Both the position numbers and the translations under genes were made by a program. A DNA stretch of 14,744 nucleotides from Methylococcaceae bacterium UBA7658 (GTDB lineage: Bacteria; Pseudomonadota; Gammaproteobacteria; Methylococcales; Methylomonadaceae): assembly GCA_002483425.1 (NCBI GenBank), contig DLHW01000002.1:107856-122599 (forward strand), written 5' to 3'. How positions within the stretch are numbered: position 1 is the stretch's first letter; the number at the start of each line of letters is the position of its first letter. Under the pieces are notes generated by a model, which saw nothing but the letters and a program-made list of their open reading frames with translations, was not told the DNA's origin and searched no databases. This document shows positions 1-5,867 of this stretch, in pieces.

Positions 1-41
1 TAAGCCGCGGGTCGGGGGTTCGAGTCCCTCCAGGCAGGCCA
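1..41 (+). tRNA. 3' half of a tRNA, probably tRNA-Arg (truncated by window edge)
   Basis: Only the end of the anticodon loop onward is present. Bases 1-3 (TAA) would be tRNA positions 36-38, followed by the 3' anticodon-stem strand, a 5-nt variable loop (GGGTC), a T arm with loop TTCGAGT, the 3' acceptor strand CAGGCAG, discriminator G38 and an encoded CCA at 39-41. U36 with A37 means it reads an ANN codon. The short variable loop excludes Ser, and G73 favours Arg or Asn. The loop and stem resemble the Arg tRNA that follows, so Arg (anticodon NCT) is the best guess. The anticodon itself lies outside the window. Confidence 0.75.
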
Positions 42-54
42 ATCCACCACCTGG

Positions 55-71
55 AGCCGTTCCTCACGGCT
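55..71 (+). other. Hairpin in the tRNA spacer
   Basis: AGCCGT (55-60) and ACGGCT (66-71) form a perfect 6-bp stem with a 5-nt loop between the first and second tRNA genes. It is followed by GCTCTTC, not a T-run, so it is not a good terminator. It may be a processing or stability element of the polycistronic tRNA precursor. The pairing is seen directly; the role is inferred. Confidence 0.4.
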
Positions 72-87
72 GCTCTTCAAATCGCAC

Positions 88-164
88 GCGCCCGTAGCTC
101 AGCTGGATAGAGCATCGGCCTTCTAAGCCGAGGGTCGCAGGTTCGAGTCCTGCCAAGCGTGCCA
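88..164 (+). tRNA. tRNA-Arg(TCT), acceptor stem mismatched
   Basis: A full cloverleaf can be drawn. The D stem is GCTC/GAGC, the anticodon stem TCGGC/GCCGA with loop CTTCTAA (anticodon TCT at 122-124), the variable loop GGGTC, the T stem GCAGG/CCTGC with loop TTCGAGT, discriminator G161 and encoded CCA at 162-164. Everything matches bacterial tRNA-Arg except the acceptor stem. G88-T160, C89-G159, G90-C158, C91-G157 and G94-C154 pair, but C92-A156 and C93-A155 do not. It is therefore either a decaying copy or a divergent but functional tRNA that reads AGA. Confidence 0.85.
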
Positions 165-187
165 TCCCTTATCGTTCCATTCCCTAT

Positions 188-264
188 GGTGAGCGTAGCT
201 CAGTTGGTAGAGTGCAGGATTGTGATTCCTGTTGTCGCGGGTTCGAGCCCCGTCGTTCACCCCA
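188..264 (+). tRNA. tRNA-His(GTG)
   Basis: The acceptor GTGAGCG pairs with CGTTCAC, with one G-U. The anticodon stem is CAGGA/TCCTG with loop TTGTGAT, placing GTG at 222-224. The T loop is TTCGAGC. Encoded CCA is at 262-264. The His-specific extra G at position -1 (G188) lies opposite C73 (C261), the main identity element for histidyl-tRNA synthetase. It closes the tRNA cluster. Confidence 0.95.
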
Positions 265-311
265 TTAAATCAATAGCTTACATTCTAAGCACCTAAATAA
301 TTCAGATTGAG

Positions 312-335
312 TGGCTTTCTGTAAAGCCATTGTTT
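312..335 (+). terminator. Rho-independent terminator of the tRNA cluster
   Basis: TGGCTTT (312-318) and AAAGCCA (323-329) form a perfect 7-bp stem with a CTGT loop, followed by TTGTTT. It lies 48 bases after tRNA-His on the same strand, where a cluster terminator is expected. Confidence 0.75.
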
Positions 336-374
336 CAATGGATTTAATTCAATAAACAGGGAAACATCTAAATC

Positions 375-659
375 TTAAACTATCTCGAGAGATACCGATC
401 TGTCGTTTATTGGAACAATAGCGAGTGTTTTTTCCGCTATTTTTCCATCAAGCATCGAAACCAATTCTGTAAAATTTCAAATTACGTAGGAGAAAACCGT
501 CTAGTCTGATGAACGGCTTGTTGGCAATTATTTGTCCATACTGAGCTTAGCCGACATGTTGATTTGGCTTAAATGTGAGCAGTCCCCGGTCGTTTCGGCT
601 TGCTCTAAGCTTTTGGTCTTCATAAAGATTGCCTGTTTACCGGCGTTTTTCTCAGGCAT
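375..659 (-). pseudogene. Short open frames on the minus strand, possible gene remnant (unrecognised)
   Basis: No intact gene is seen here, but two protein-like stretches share one minus-strand frame. Bases 528-659 encode 43 residues from an ATG (starts MPEKNAGKQ, ends KLSMDK) with AAAGGT about 8 bases upstream as a possible ribosome site. Bases 375-476 encode about 33 residues (includes MLDGKIAEK, ends SVSLEIV). Stops near 528, 501 and 477 separate them. A further 69-codon frame (652-861, -) in another phase overlaps the first ATG by 8 bases. I recognise no family. It could be a decayed gene, one small real gene plus noise, or chance. Confidence 0.25.
417..444. other. Hairpin with following T-run, possible second terminator
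   Basis: AATAGCG (417-423) and CGCTATT (435-441) can pair as a 7-bp stem around an 11-nt T-rich loop, followed by TTT and CC. On the + strand this could be a back-up terminator for the tRNA transcript. The large loop makes it weaker than the 312-335 element. Confidence 0.35.
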
Positions 660-909
660 AAATTATTACCTTTGCCAACCCCCAATTTTGCGCGCCTAGG
701 GATGCTCTCTCGATTTTCGAGTTTCTTAAAACTGGGCGGTGTGGTGGTGGTTGCGGACAGATCGTGTTGCTGTTTCTGCTTTTCATCATTGACTTCGGGG
801 TTAGAGGTAACCCTATTAACCGAGTGTCCGCTAGAACGGGGCAAGATAATTTGTCCGGCATTGAAAAATTCTTACTGGCCGGAAATAGCAGGTGCTTTTA
901 TTAGAAAAA

Positions 910-975
910 CGGCAAAAATATCCAAAAACTTCTGATACCTTCCTTAGGTATATAAGAGTTCGAAAATTTTTGCCG
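910..975 (-). terminator. Long hairpin terminator of the kps operon
   Basis: The outer arms CGGCAAAAAT (910-919) and ATTTTTGCCG (966-975) are perfect 10-bp complements. Inside, AACTTCT (927-933) pairs with AGAGTT (955-960) with one bulge, and ATACCT (935-940) pairs with AGGTAT (946-951). On the minus strand the structure ends in GCCG followed by TTTTTCT. It lies about 70 bases past the kpsD stop in the same transcript, so it most likely ends the kps mRNA. The long stem could also protect the 3' end. Confidence 0.7.
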
Positions 976-1043
976 CTTTACAAACTTAAACTAAACCGGC
1001 GTACGTTGAAGCTGGTAGAACGCCGATTTAAACGCGGCGGAAT

Positions 1044-2798
1044 TTATCTAAGTATCACTCTAGCGCCCAATGCCATTTGATAAAGCATAGTCGCCACTTC
1101 TTTGAACATTTGGCGGTATTTTTCATCGACTTGCGGCAGAACCATAATTTCATCGCCCGGACGAATAACAGGATCGTCGTCGAATAGACCGGAGCTTTCC
1201 TCGGTATCTTCAAACCTGCCGTCCATATGGGCGATAATAATACGCGACGTATCGGCATCTTGCGAATACCCTCCAGCGGCGCTGATATAATCTTCGACGG
1301 TTTTTTCGGCATTGATGGCATAACTATTCGGGAACAACACTTCACCGCTGACAAGAACTAAATTATCGATAGCGGGCACTTTAATAATATCGCCATTCTC
1401 TAACAATAAATTATTAATATTGTCGCCTTCCGAAATCATCACTTGCCCGGACGGTTCAATCGTTTTTGCCCGTTCGACCCACTGCATCATTAAGTCTGCT
1501 TCGGTCTTACGAAGCGCGGCTTCTTCAGCGGTACCCGAGCGTGCGGTAAGCACACTCACTTCCAATTTTTTCAATGCGTCTTCCAGCATGACTTTCTGGC
1601 GTTCTTTTACGGATTGCCGGAATAGCTGCAAGCTTTTCATGTCCGAAATATCGGTGAATTGAATTTGCTGTAACAGTTTGCCCATCCGGGAACCGTAAGG
1701 CAGGACATATTCTTGCGCGCTTAAGTGTTCGCCTTCCACTCTGACTGTAATAGTGCCTGGCTTTTTGTCCGCTGTAAATTCAAGTTCATCGCCGTTCTCA
1801 AGAGCTATCGTATCTGCGGTTTCGATAGGGTAATATTCAACGTTTTTAGTGGTGCCGGTGTTACGAACTACTCTTACATGCGTTGCGGAAGCGGTTGGTT
1901 TTGCAATTCTTGCAATGTCGGCGACGGTTTGACCACGGTCGGAATACTCAAATCGTTTGGCATTGGCGGCAAGACCGCTGACTTTAACGGTATTAGCGCG
2001 GGGAGAAACGAAAATAACATCGCCGTCAGCTAGTTGGGTTAAAGGCATGTGTCCGTCCAATATAAAACGATATAGATCAATCGTCGTTCGAATCCGGTTG
2101 CCGCGTTTTACCTGCACATTAAGAAACGATCCTCTCTCGGTATCAATTCCACCGGCCTGGTCGAGATAATGCAATAAGCTGTCCATACTCGTTCCGCCGT
2201 ACAGTCCGGGCCGGTTGACAAAGCCGCCGACTAAAACCCGTACAGGCTGGGCGGCTGCGAGACTGGCGTAGCTGAAAACGTTGGCCCGAAACACTTTGCT
2301 GACGGCCGAATTAACCACACCTTGAAGATCTTTGTTGCGGACGCCTAAAACACGCAACGGACCGACGTGTGGAATAAAAATATTACCTTTAGGATCAACG
2401 GTTAACTGTGCGTCGTATTCGAATGCGCCCCAAAAGCGGACATTGATGTTGTCGCCGATATTGATGGCGTAGTCTTGGTTAAATTGAGCGGCGCCGTCGT
2501 GCGCAAAAGCGCCAGTGAAAAGGTTAGCGCCGAAGACATCGCTTTTGAGATTCTGCGAATAATCGAAAAATTGCGGCGGTTGTACTGTATTTTCCGGAAC
2601 TGGAGCTGAAGTGGCCGGAATAGATGGTACAGCGGGCGTTGCCGGGGTTATGGTCGGAGTTAGCGTGTCTGGCGGCGTTAATCCTAGTGCTTGGCCAAGT
2701 CCTAGGGCGTCCGTGGTAACTGCGTGTCCGGTTGAATAATAAAAAACCAGTAAAAAAAGAATCGGTAAAAAAATTCTATACATTTTAAATAAGGACAT
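1044..2798 (-). CDS. kpsD: Capsular polysaccharide export outer-membrane protein (KpsD/Wza type)
   Basis: The 584-residue product begins with a hydrophobic signal segment (about residues 7-26, likely cut after GHA). There is no lipobox cysteine, unlike Wza. A Pro/Thr/Ala-rich linker covers about 41-75. The polysaccharide export domain follows at about 108-185 (INIGDNINVRFWG, then GNIFIPHVGPLRV). Beta-grasp SLBB-like domains lie at about 186-265 (VLVGGFVNRPGLY), 270-342 and 480-556 (VLVSGEVLFPNSY), with a helical stretch at about 385-445. Length is close to E. coli KpsD. It would form the outer-membrane exit for the capsule polymer and is the last gene of the operon. No strong ribosome site precedes the ATG at 2798. 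The internal ATG at codon 6 would leave a tidier signal peptide, so the start is uncertain by five codons. Confidence 0.85.
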   Translation of the reverse strand: MSLFKMYRIFLPILFLLVFYYSTGHAVTTDALGLGQALGLTPPDTLTPTITPATPAVPSIPATSAPVPENTVQPPQFFDYSQNLKSDVFGANLFTGAFAHDGAAQFNQDYAINIGDNINVRFWGAFEYDAQLTVDPKGNIFIPHVGPLRVLGVRNKDLQGVVNSAVSKVFRANVFSYASLAAAQPVRVLVGGFVNRPGLYGGTSMDSLLHYLDQAGGIDTERGSFLNVQVKRGNRIRTTIDLYRFILDGHMPLTQLADGDVIFVSPRANTVKVSGLAANAKRFEYSDRGQTVADIARIAKPTASATHVRVVRNTGTTKNVEYYPIETADTIALENGDELEFTADKKPGTITVRVEGEHLSAQEYVLPYGSRMGKLLQQIQFTDISDMKSLQLFRQSVKERQKVMLEDALKKLEVSVLTARSGTAEEAALRKTEADLMMQWVERAKTIEPSGQVMISEGDNINNLLLENGDIIKVPAIDNLVLVSGEVLFPNSYAINAEKTVEDYISAAGGYSQDADTSRIIIAHMDGRFEDTEESSGLFDDDPVIRPGDEIMVLPQVDEKYRQMFKEVATMLYQMALGARVILR

Positions 2799-2904
2799 GA
2801 TTTTTATACACTCTTGTTAAATTGTAACTTCCCCGGAGCCGAGCAGATGAGAGAAAGTGTTCCGGTTGTGATGGAATAATGCGATCAATCCGCTTCGATT
2901 TCAT
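2785..2904 (-). CDS. Possible 39-residue ORF in the kpsE-kpsD gap (doubtful)
   Basis: The 110-base gap between kpsE and kpsD contains an ATG at 2904 opening a basic 39-residue frame (starts MKSKRIDRIIPS). It runs 14 bases into kpsD in another phase and ends at TAA 2787-2785. There is no convincing ribosome site and no family is recognised. It may be chance, or a leader whose translation affects kpsD initiation. Confidence 0.15.
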   Translation of the reverse strand: MKSKRIDRIIPSQPEHFLSSARLRGSYNLTRVYKNHVLI

Positions 2905-2908
2905 GAGT

Positions 2909-4030
2909 TTAATCTTGATGATCGCGGATAATCGCCAGCAGTAAATTGACGATGCCCGACACTAACAGCGTTATAATGACAAAGACAGCTGTATTGTAAA
3001 GCCTGCTAGGTTCGAGCGGATATTCGGGCAAGTTAGGTTTTTGCAGAATCGACATTTTTTTTAAGGTTCTGGAAGCCTCGAAACGGCCTTTTTCGAGGCT
3101 TATAAGCGCAGTCTTATAAATTTCTTGAGCGAATTCTGCATTCATTTGAAGGCGCTGGTATTCCTCAATGGTGCGGTTAAGGGTGTTCTTATTCGGCGAC
3201 GTTAATTTATCTTTTTCTTTAGCTAATTGCTTTTCAATCGCGTTTATTTGAATGTTGAGTTCGTTTATATTCGGGCTTTTCGGCATCAAATAGCTCAGCA
3301 TGGCGGCGCGTTTCGTTTGTAATTGACTGAGCTCGGCTTCCATTTTATTGACAATAGTGCTGACATTTTCCACTGTGCTTTGCGGCGAAACCAAACCGTA
3401 TTTATTTTGAAAATTGAGTACTTTTTGCCGGGCGTCCATGGTGCTGTCGGTCAGAGTAACCAGTTCGTTTTCAAGAAAGCGAACTTGTTCCTCGGCTAGG
3501 CTTTTGGCCATGGTATTCATAAATAGTTCGCCTTCTTGAACGAGAATAGCCGCTATGTCGTGGGCTATTTTAGGACTAAATGCTTGCGCTTTGATCACTA
3601 AAATGCCGGAATAGTCGTCGAATTCAATGGCGACGCGGGTTAAGTAATACTCATAAAACTCTTCTAAGGTGTCATCTTTTAACCACATTCGCGAAAAAAT
3701 ATCTTTCGACGAGTCACTGTAATGGCTGCGTAAGTCCAGATCTTTATCCAGCTTTTTCAACATGTCCAGCGACAGCAAATAATCGCGTAAAAGCAATTGA
3801 TCGGGGCTGTTTTTCGCGCCCGAATCGCTAATCAGTGAGCTAAAATCAAAGCTTTCCGTACCTACTAAGTCTGTGTTCTGAATAATGACATGAGCTTCGG
3901 AAATATACCGGTCAGAAGCGATTAGCCCCCAATACACCATCGCCAAAAAGCAGGCAATCAACGCGCAAGTTACTATCGAATGGTTTTTAATGAATTGAAT
4001 GGTTGGATTTTGCTGAATTATTTCTATCAT
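2909..4030 (-). CDS. kpsE: Capsule polysaccharide export inner-membrane protein (KpsE/CtrB/BexC family)
   Basis: The 373-residue product has the polysaccharide co-polymerase layout of capsule ABC systems: a short cytoplasmic N-terminus, a transmembrane helix at about 18-38, a long periplasmic part and a second helix near the C-terminus (about 345-367) ending RDHQD. The periplasmic part contains a central helical, coiled-coil-prone section (roughly residues 165-330, with LENELVTLTDS, KMEAELSQLQTKRA and IEKQLAKEKDKL). The family bridges the ABC transporter and the outer-membrane protein across the periplasm. Its ATG overlaps the kpsT stop by 4 bases (ATGA), implying translational coupling. The length matches E. 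coli KpsE closely. Confidence 0.85.
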   Translation of the reverse strand: MIEIIQQNPTIQFIKNHSIVTCALIACFLAMVYWGLIASDRYISEAHVIIQNTDLVGTESFDFSSLISDSGAKNSPDQLLLRDYLLSLDMLKKLDKDLDLRSHYSDSSKDIFSRMWLKDDTLEEFYEYYLTRVAIEFDDYSGILVIKAQAFSPKIAHDIAAILVQEGELFMNTMAKSLAEEQVRFLENELVTLTDSTMDARQKVLNFQNKYGLVSPQSTVENVSTIVNKMEAELSQLQTKRAAMLSYLMPKSPNINELNIQINAIEKQLAKEKDKLTSPNKNTLNRTIEEYQRLQMNAEFAQEIYKTALISLEKGRFEASRTLKKMSILQKPNLPEYPLEPSRLYNTAVFVIITLLVSGIVNLLLAIIRDHQD

Positions 4031-4692
4031 TTTGGAATGCTTCCCTTATATGCTTTTAGCGCGTCGTTTATGTCGTCGAACCAGTGCGCTTTGCCATTGT
4101 GCAGCCAAATACCCGCCGAACAGAATTGTTTAAGTGTGCCTTCACCGTGCGAGACCATGATAATACTGGCATGGTCGGCGATTTTTTTTAGCGCGGACGC
4201 CGCCTTATTTTTAAAGGCGACATCGCCTGCAGCGGTCACTTCATCGGAAATGTAGACGTCAAAGTCGAAAGCCAATGAAAGGGCGAATTGTAACCGGGAT
4301 CGCATACCTGAAGAATACGTATTGACCGGTTCATCGAAAGAATCGCCTAGTTCGGCAAAACTTTGAATGTATTTGATTCTATCGGCAATATCGGTTTCGT
4401 GACCGTGTATCCGGCAGACGAATTTAGCATTTTGCCGTCCAGTAAGAGAACTTTGCAGACCGCCCCCAAAACCCATGGGCCACGATACGCGGGATAGCCG
4501 TTGGATCGTGCCTTTATTAGGCTGATCGATTCCGCCTACTAGCCGTAACAAGGTAGATTTACCCGAGCCGTTTCTGCCCACAAGTCCTACATTGACATTG
4601 GTAGGAAAGGTAAGATTTACACCGTTTAACACCCATCTTCCTGGCCCATGATGAGTGTGATAACGCTTATAAACATCGTTAACTATAATCAT
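4027..4692 (-). CDS. kpsT: Capsule polysaccharide ABC transporter ATP-binding protein (KpsT/CtrD/BexA family)
   Basis: Taken from the ATG at 4692 this is 221 residues, the normal KpsT length, and the start overlaps the kpsM stop as ATGA. The open frame continues upstream to 4761 but that would add 23 non-family residues inside kpsM. Walker A is GRNGSGKST at residues 39-47. The signature is the capsule-type YSSGMRSRL in place of LSGGQ, Walker B is VYISDEV, and the switch histidine is in IIMVSH. It hydrolyses ATP at the cytoplasmic face to drive polysaccharide export through KpsM. Family assignment is firm; the exported polymer cannot be read from the sequence. Confidence 0.9.
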   Translation of the reverse strand: MIIVNDVYKRYHTHHGPGRWVLNGVNLTFPTNVNVGLVGRNGSGKSTLLRLVGGIDQPNKGTIQRLSRVSWPMGFGGGLQSSLTGRQNAKFVCRIHGHETDIADRIKYIQSFAELGDSFDEPVNTYSSGMRSRLQFALSLAFDFDVYISDEVTAAGDVAFKNKAASALKKIADHASIIMVSHGEGTLKQFCSAGIWLHNGKAHWFDDINDALKAYKGSIPK

Positions 4693-5492
4693 TTCATTGC
4701 CAAGGTGACTGCAAAACGTTTGTGTAGCGCCAAACCCAGAAAAACAAAGCCGAAGGCGCATTCAAATAAATAACCCAGGTCTAAGCCGGATAACGGGTGG
4801 TAATAAGGCGAGATAGCGCTCCGTGCAGATTCAATGCCGTGTACTAAAGGATTTATCATCAGCCAACTGCGATACGGGTCAGGAATAGACGCGATTGGAA
4901 AAACGACGCCCGATATTAAATAGATAGGAGAATTCAACATGCTTATTATTTTACCAAGTTCCGGAATTAAATCCGTCAGTACCGAAGCGATCAGACCAAA
5001 TCCCAAACCCGTTAACCAAAGTCCTGCAAATGAGGCGACTAAGACTAAAGGATCGTACGGGATCATGCCGAATCCGAGCAGGAAAGTGGTGCTGTAAGTC
5101 AGTAGAGAAACGAGTAACATTAAATACCCTTCAAGATAACCTCGAGTAAGAACGGTGTCCACGGGTTTAACTTGACGATACGCAAACAAGGACCGGTTAG
5201 AACTGATGGCGTTCGTGGTCTGCGTTGCGGTGCGCTTGTAAGTGAAAATAGCCAACATGCCTATCAGTAACCAAATCCCTGTTTCTATGCCGCTAATGAC
5301 TCTAACGCGAACGACGGTAAAGATAAACATCATTAAGCCGATGTGTACGGCGGGTTCGATAAAAAGCCAAATCCAAGCTGCCCGGCTAGCTGTAATTCGG
5401 GTTACAGCTTCGCGCAGAAACAAGGCTTTCCATACCCTAAAGGTGGTATTAAAAGGACTTGACGCTAAGTCAGTACTGTAATTATTAGTCAT
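4689..5492 (-). CDS. kpsM: Capsule polysaccharide ABC transporter permease (KpsM/CtrC/BexB family, ABC-2 type)
   Basis: The 267-residue integral membrane protein has about six hydrophobic segments, the first near residues 42-62 (IWLFIEPAVHIGLMMFIF) and the last near the C-terminus. The N-terminal amphipathic region (VWKALFLREAVTRI) and the ISGVVFPIASIPDPYR segment are typical of ABC-2 polysaccharide exporters. Its length is close to E. coli KpsM. It is the first gene of the kps operon and overlaps kpsT by 4 bases. The ATG at 5492 lacks a clear Shine-Dalgarno, so initiation may be weak or regulated. The upstream region carries a perfect palindrome, which suggests transcriptional control of the whole operon. 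Confidence 0.9.
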   Translation of the reverse strand: MTNNYSTDLASSPFNTTFRVWKALFLREAVTRITASRAAWIWLFIEPAVHIGLMMFIFTVVRVRVISGIETGIWLLIGMLAIFTYKRTATQTTNAISSNRSLFAYRQVKPVDTVLTRGYLEGYLMLLVSLLTYSTTFLLGFGMIPYDPLVLVASFAGLWLTGLGFGLIASVLTDLIPELGKIISMLNSPIYLISGVVFPIASIPDPYRSWLMINPLVHGIESARSAISPYYHPLSGLDLGYLFECAFGFVFLGLALHKRFAVTLAMK

Positions 5493-5532
5493 TCAACTGA
5501 AAGAGTAAAATCGAAATTTAATTTTAATTAAT

Positions 5533-5564
5533 AATATAGCGCACTTTTCTCTATTTTGTGTAAA
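5533..5564 (-). promoter_or_regulatory. Tentative kpsM promoter
   Basis: On the minus strand TTTACA (5564-5559) could be the -35 and TATATT (5538-5533) the -10. The spacer would be 20 bases, longer than the usual 16-18. If real, this would be a poor promoter needing an activator. It leaves about 30-40 bases of untranslated leader before the ATG. Alternative -10 placements one or two bases away fit less well. Confidence 0.3.
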
Positions 5565-5587
5565 GCTTAAGACGTAAGTCTTAAGCT
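5564..5587. promoter_or_regulatory. Perfect palindrome upstream of kpsM, candidate operator
   Basis: AGCTTAAGAC (5564-5573) and GTCTTAAGCT (5578-5587) are exact inverted repeats around GTAA. Neither side is followed by a T-run, so it is unlikely to be a terminator. It abuts the tentative kpsM -35 hexamer, a position suited to a dimeric regulator. No named regulator consensus is recognised. Confidence 0.5.
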
Positions 5588-5593
5588 ATTCTT

Positions 5594-5851
5594 ATGAAAA
5601 GACGCGGGACGGTGGACGGTTTAAAAAAATATTTTTAGACTGAAGGGTTATCAGCATTCAGAAAATAAGCGTTTACATGGCGCTTGCTTTATCTTAAGGA
5701 ACCTCCGAACGAGCCGATTCTATACATGACCGGAAGGCTGGAAATGGGTTCGACTGGCATTTATGTCCTTCAGAGTCAGGGTGCTCTAAAACGAAATCAA
5801 TCGTTAGGCACTCGTATTGTCGAAGAAATCAATTATAAGGTTCTCAATTAG
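5594..5851 (+). pseudogene. Orphan coding fragment, probable gene remnant (unrecognised)
   Basis: One + strand frame runs from an ATG at 5594 to TAG at 5849-5851 with two in-frame stops (TAG 5636-5638, TAA 5666-5668). The last 60 codons (5669-5848) are open and protein-like, including EPPNEPILYMTGRLEMG, GIYVLQSQGALKRNQSLGT and RIVEEINYKVLN. An internal ATG at 5726 would give a 41-residue product, but without a clear ribosome site. It looks like the C-terminal end of a lost or decayed gene. I cannot name the family, and chance cannot be excluded. Confidence 0.3.
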
Positions 5852-5867
5852 AAAAATGATTGCAACT

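Larger units (their letters stand above)
336..1043. other. Long intergenic region between tRNA cluster and capsule operon
   Basis: About 700 bases without a supportable intact gene on either strand. The contents are a hairpin at 417-444, possible minus-strand remnants at 375-861, the kpsD terminator at 910-975, and two competing hairpins just beyond the kpsD stop (CGGCGT 997-1002 with ACGCCG 1020-1025, and CGCCG 1021-1025 with CGGCG around 1035-1039). No insertion-sequence ends or direct-repeat att copies of the tRNA-His 3' end were noticed. Confidence 0.5.

Noticed and set aside
1..264. tRNA-His 3' end as a prophage or island attachment site
   Set aside because: No second copy of the 3' terminal sequence and no integrase gene occur in the window.
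505..525. CTGATGA, the core of a hammerhead ribozyme, at about 506-512
   Set aside because: No matching GAAA core strand and no stems I/II/III could be drawn around it; only a small CCGT/ACGG hairpin is there. It is a chance match.
620..935. Overlapping frames on both strands (74 and 87 codons) in the region before kpsD
   Set aside because: They are low-complexity (runs of Thr/Pro or Val/Cys that mirror each other across strands), one needs a TTG start, and there is no good ribosome site or known family. Not called as genes.
4693..4761. Upstream extension of the kpsT frame, giving a 244-residue protein
   Set aside because: The extra 23 residues lie wholly inside kpsM and are not seen in the family. 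The ATG at 4692 forms an ATGA overlap and gives the usual length.
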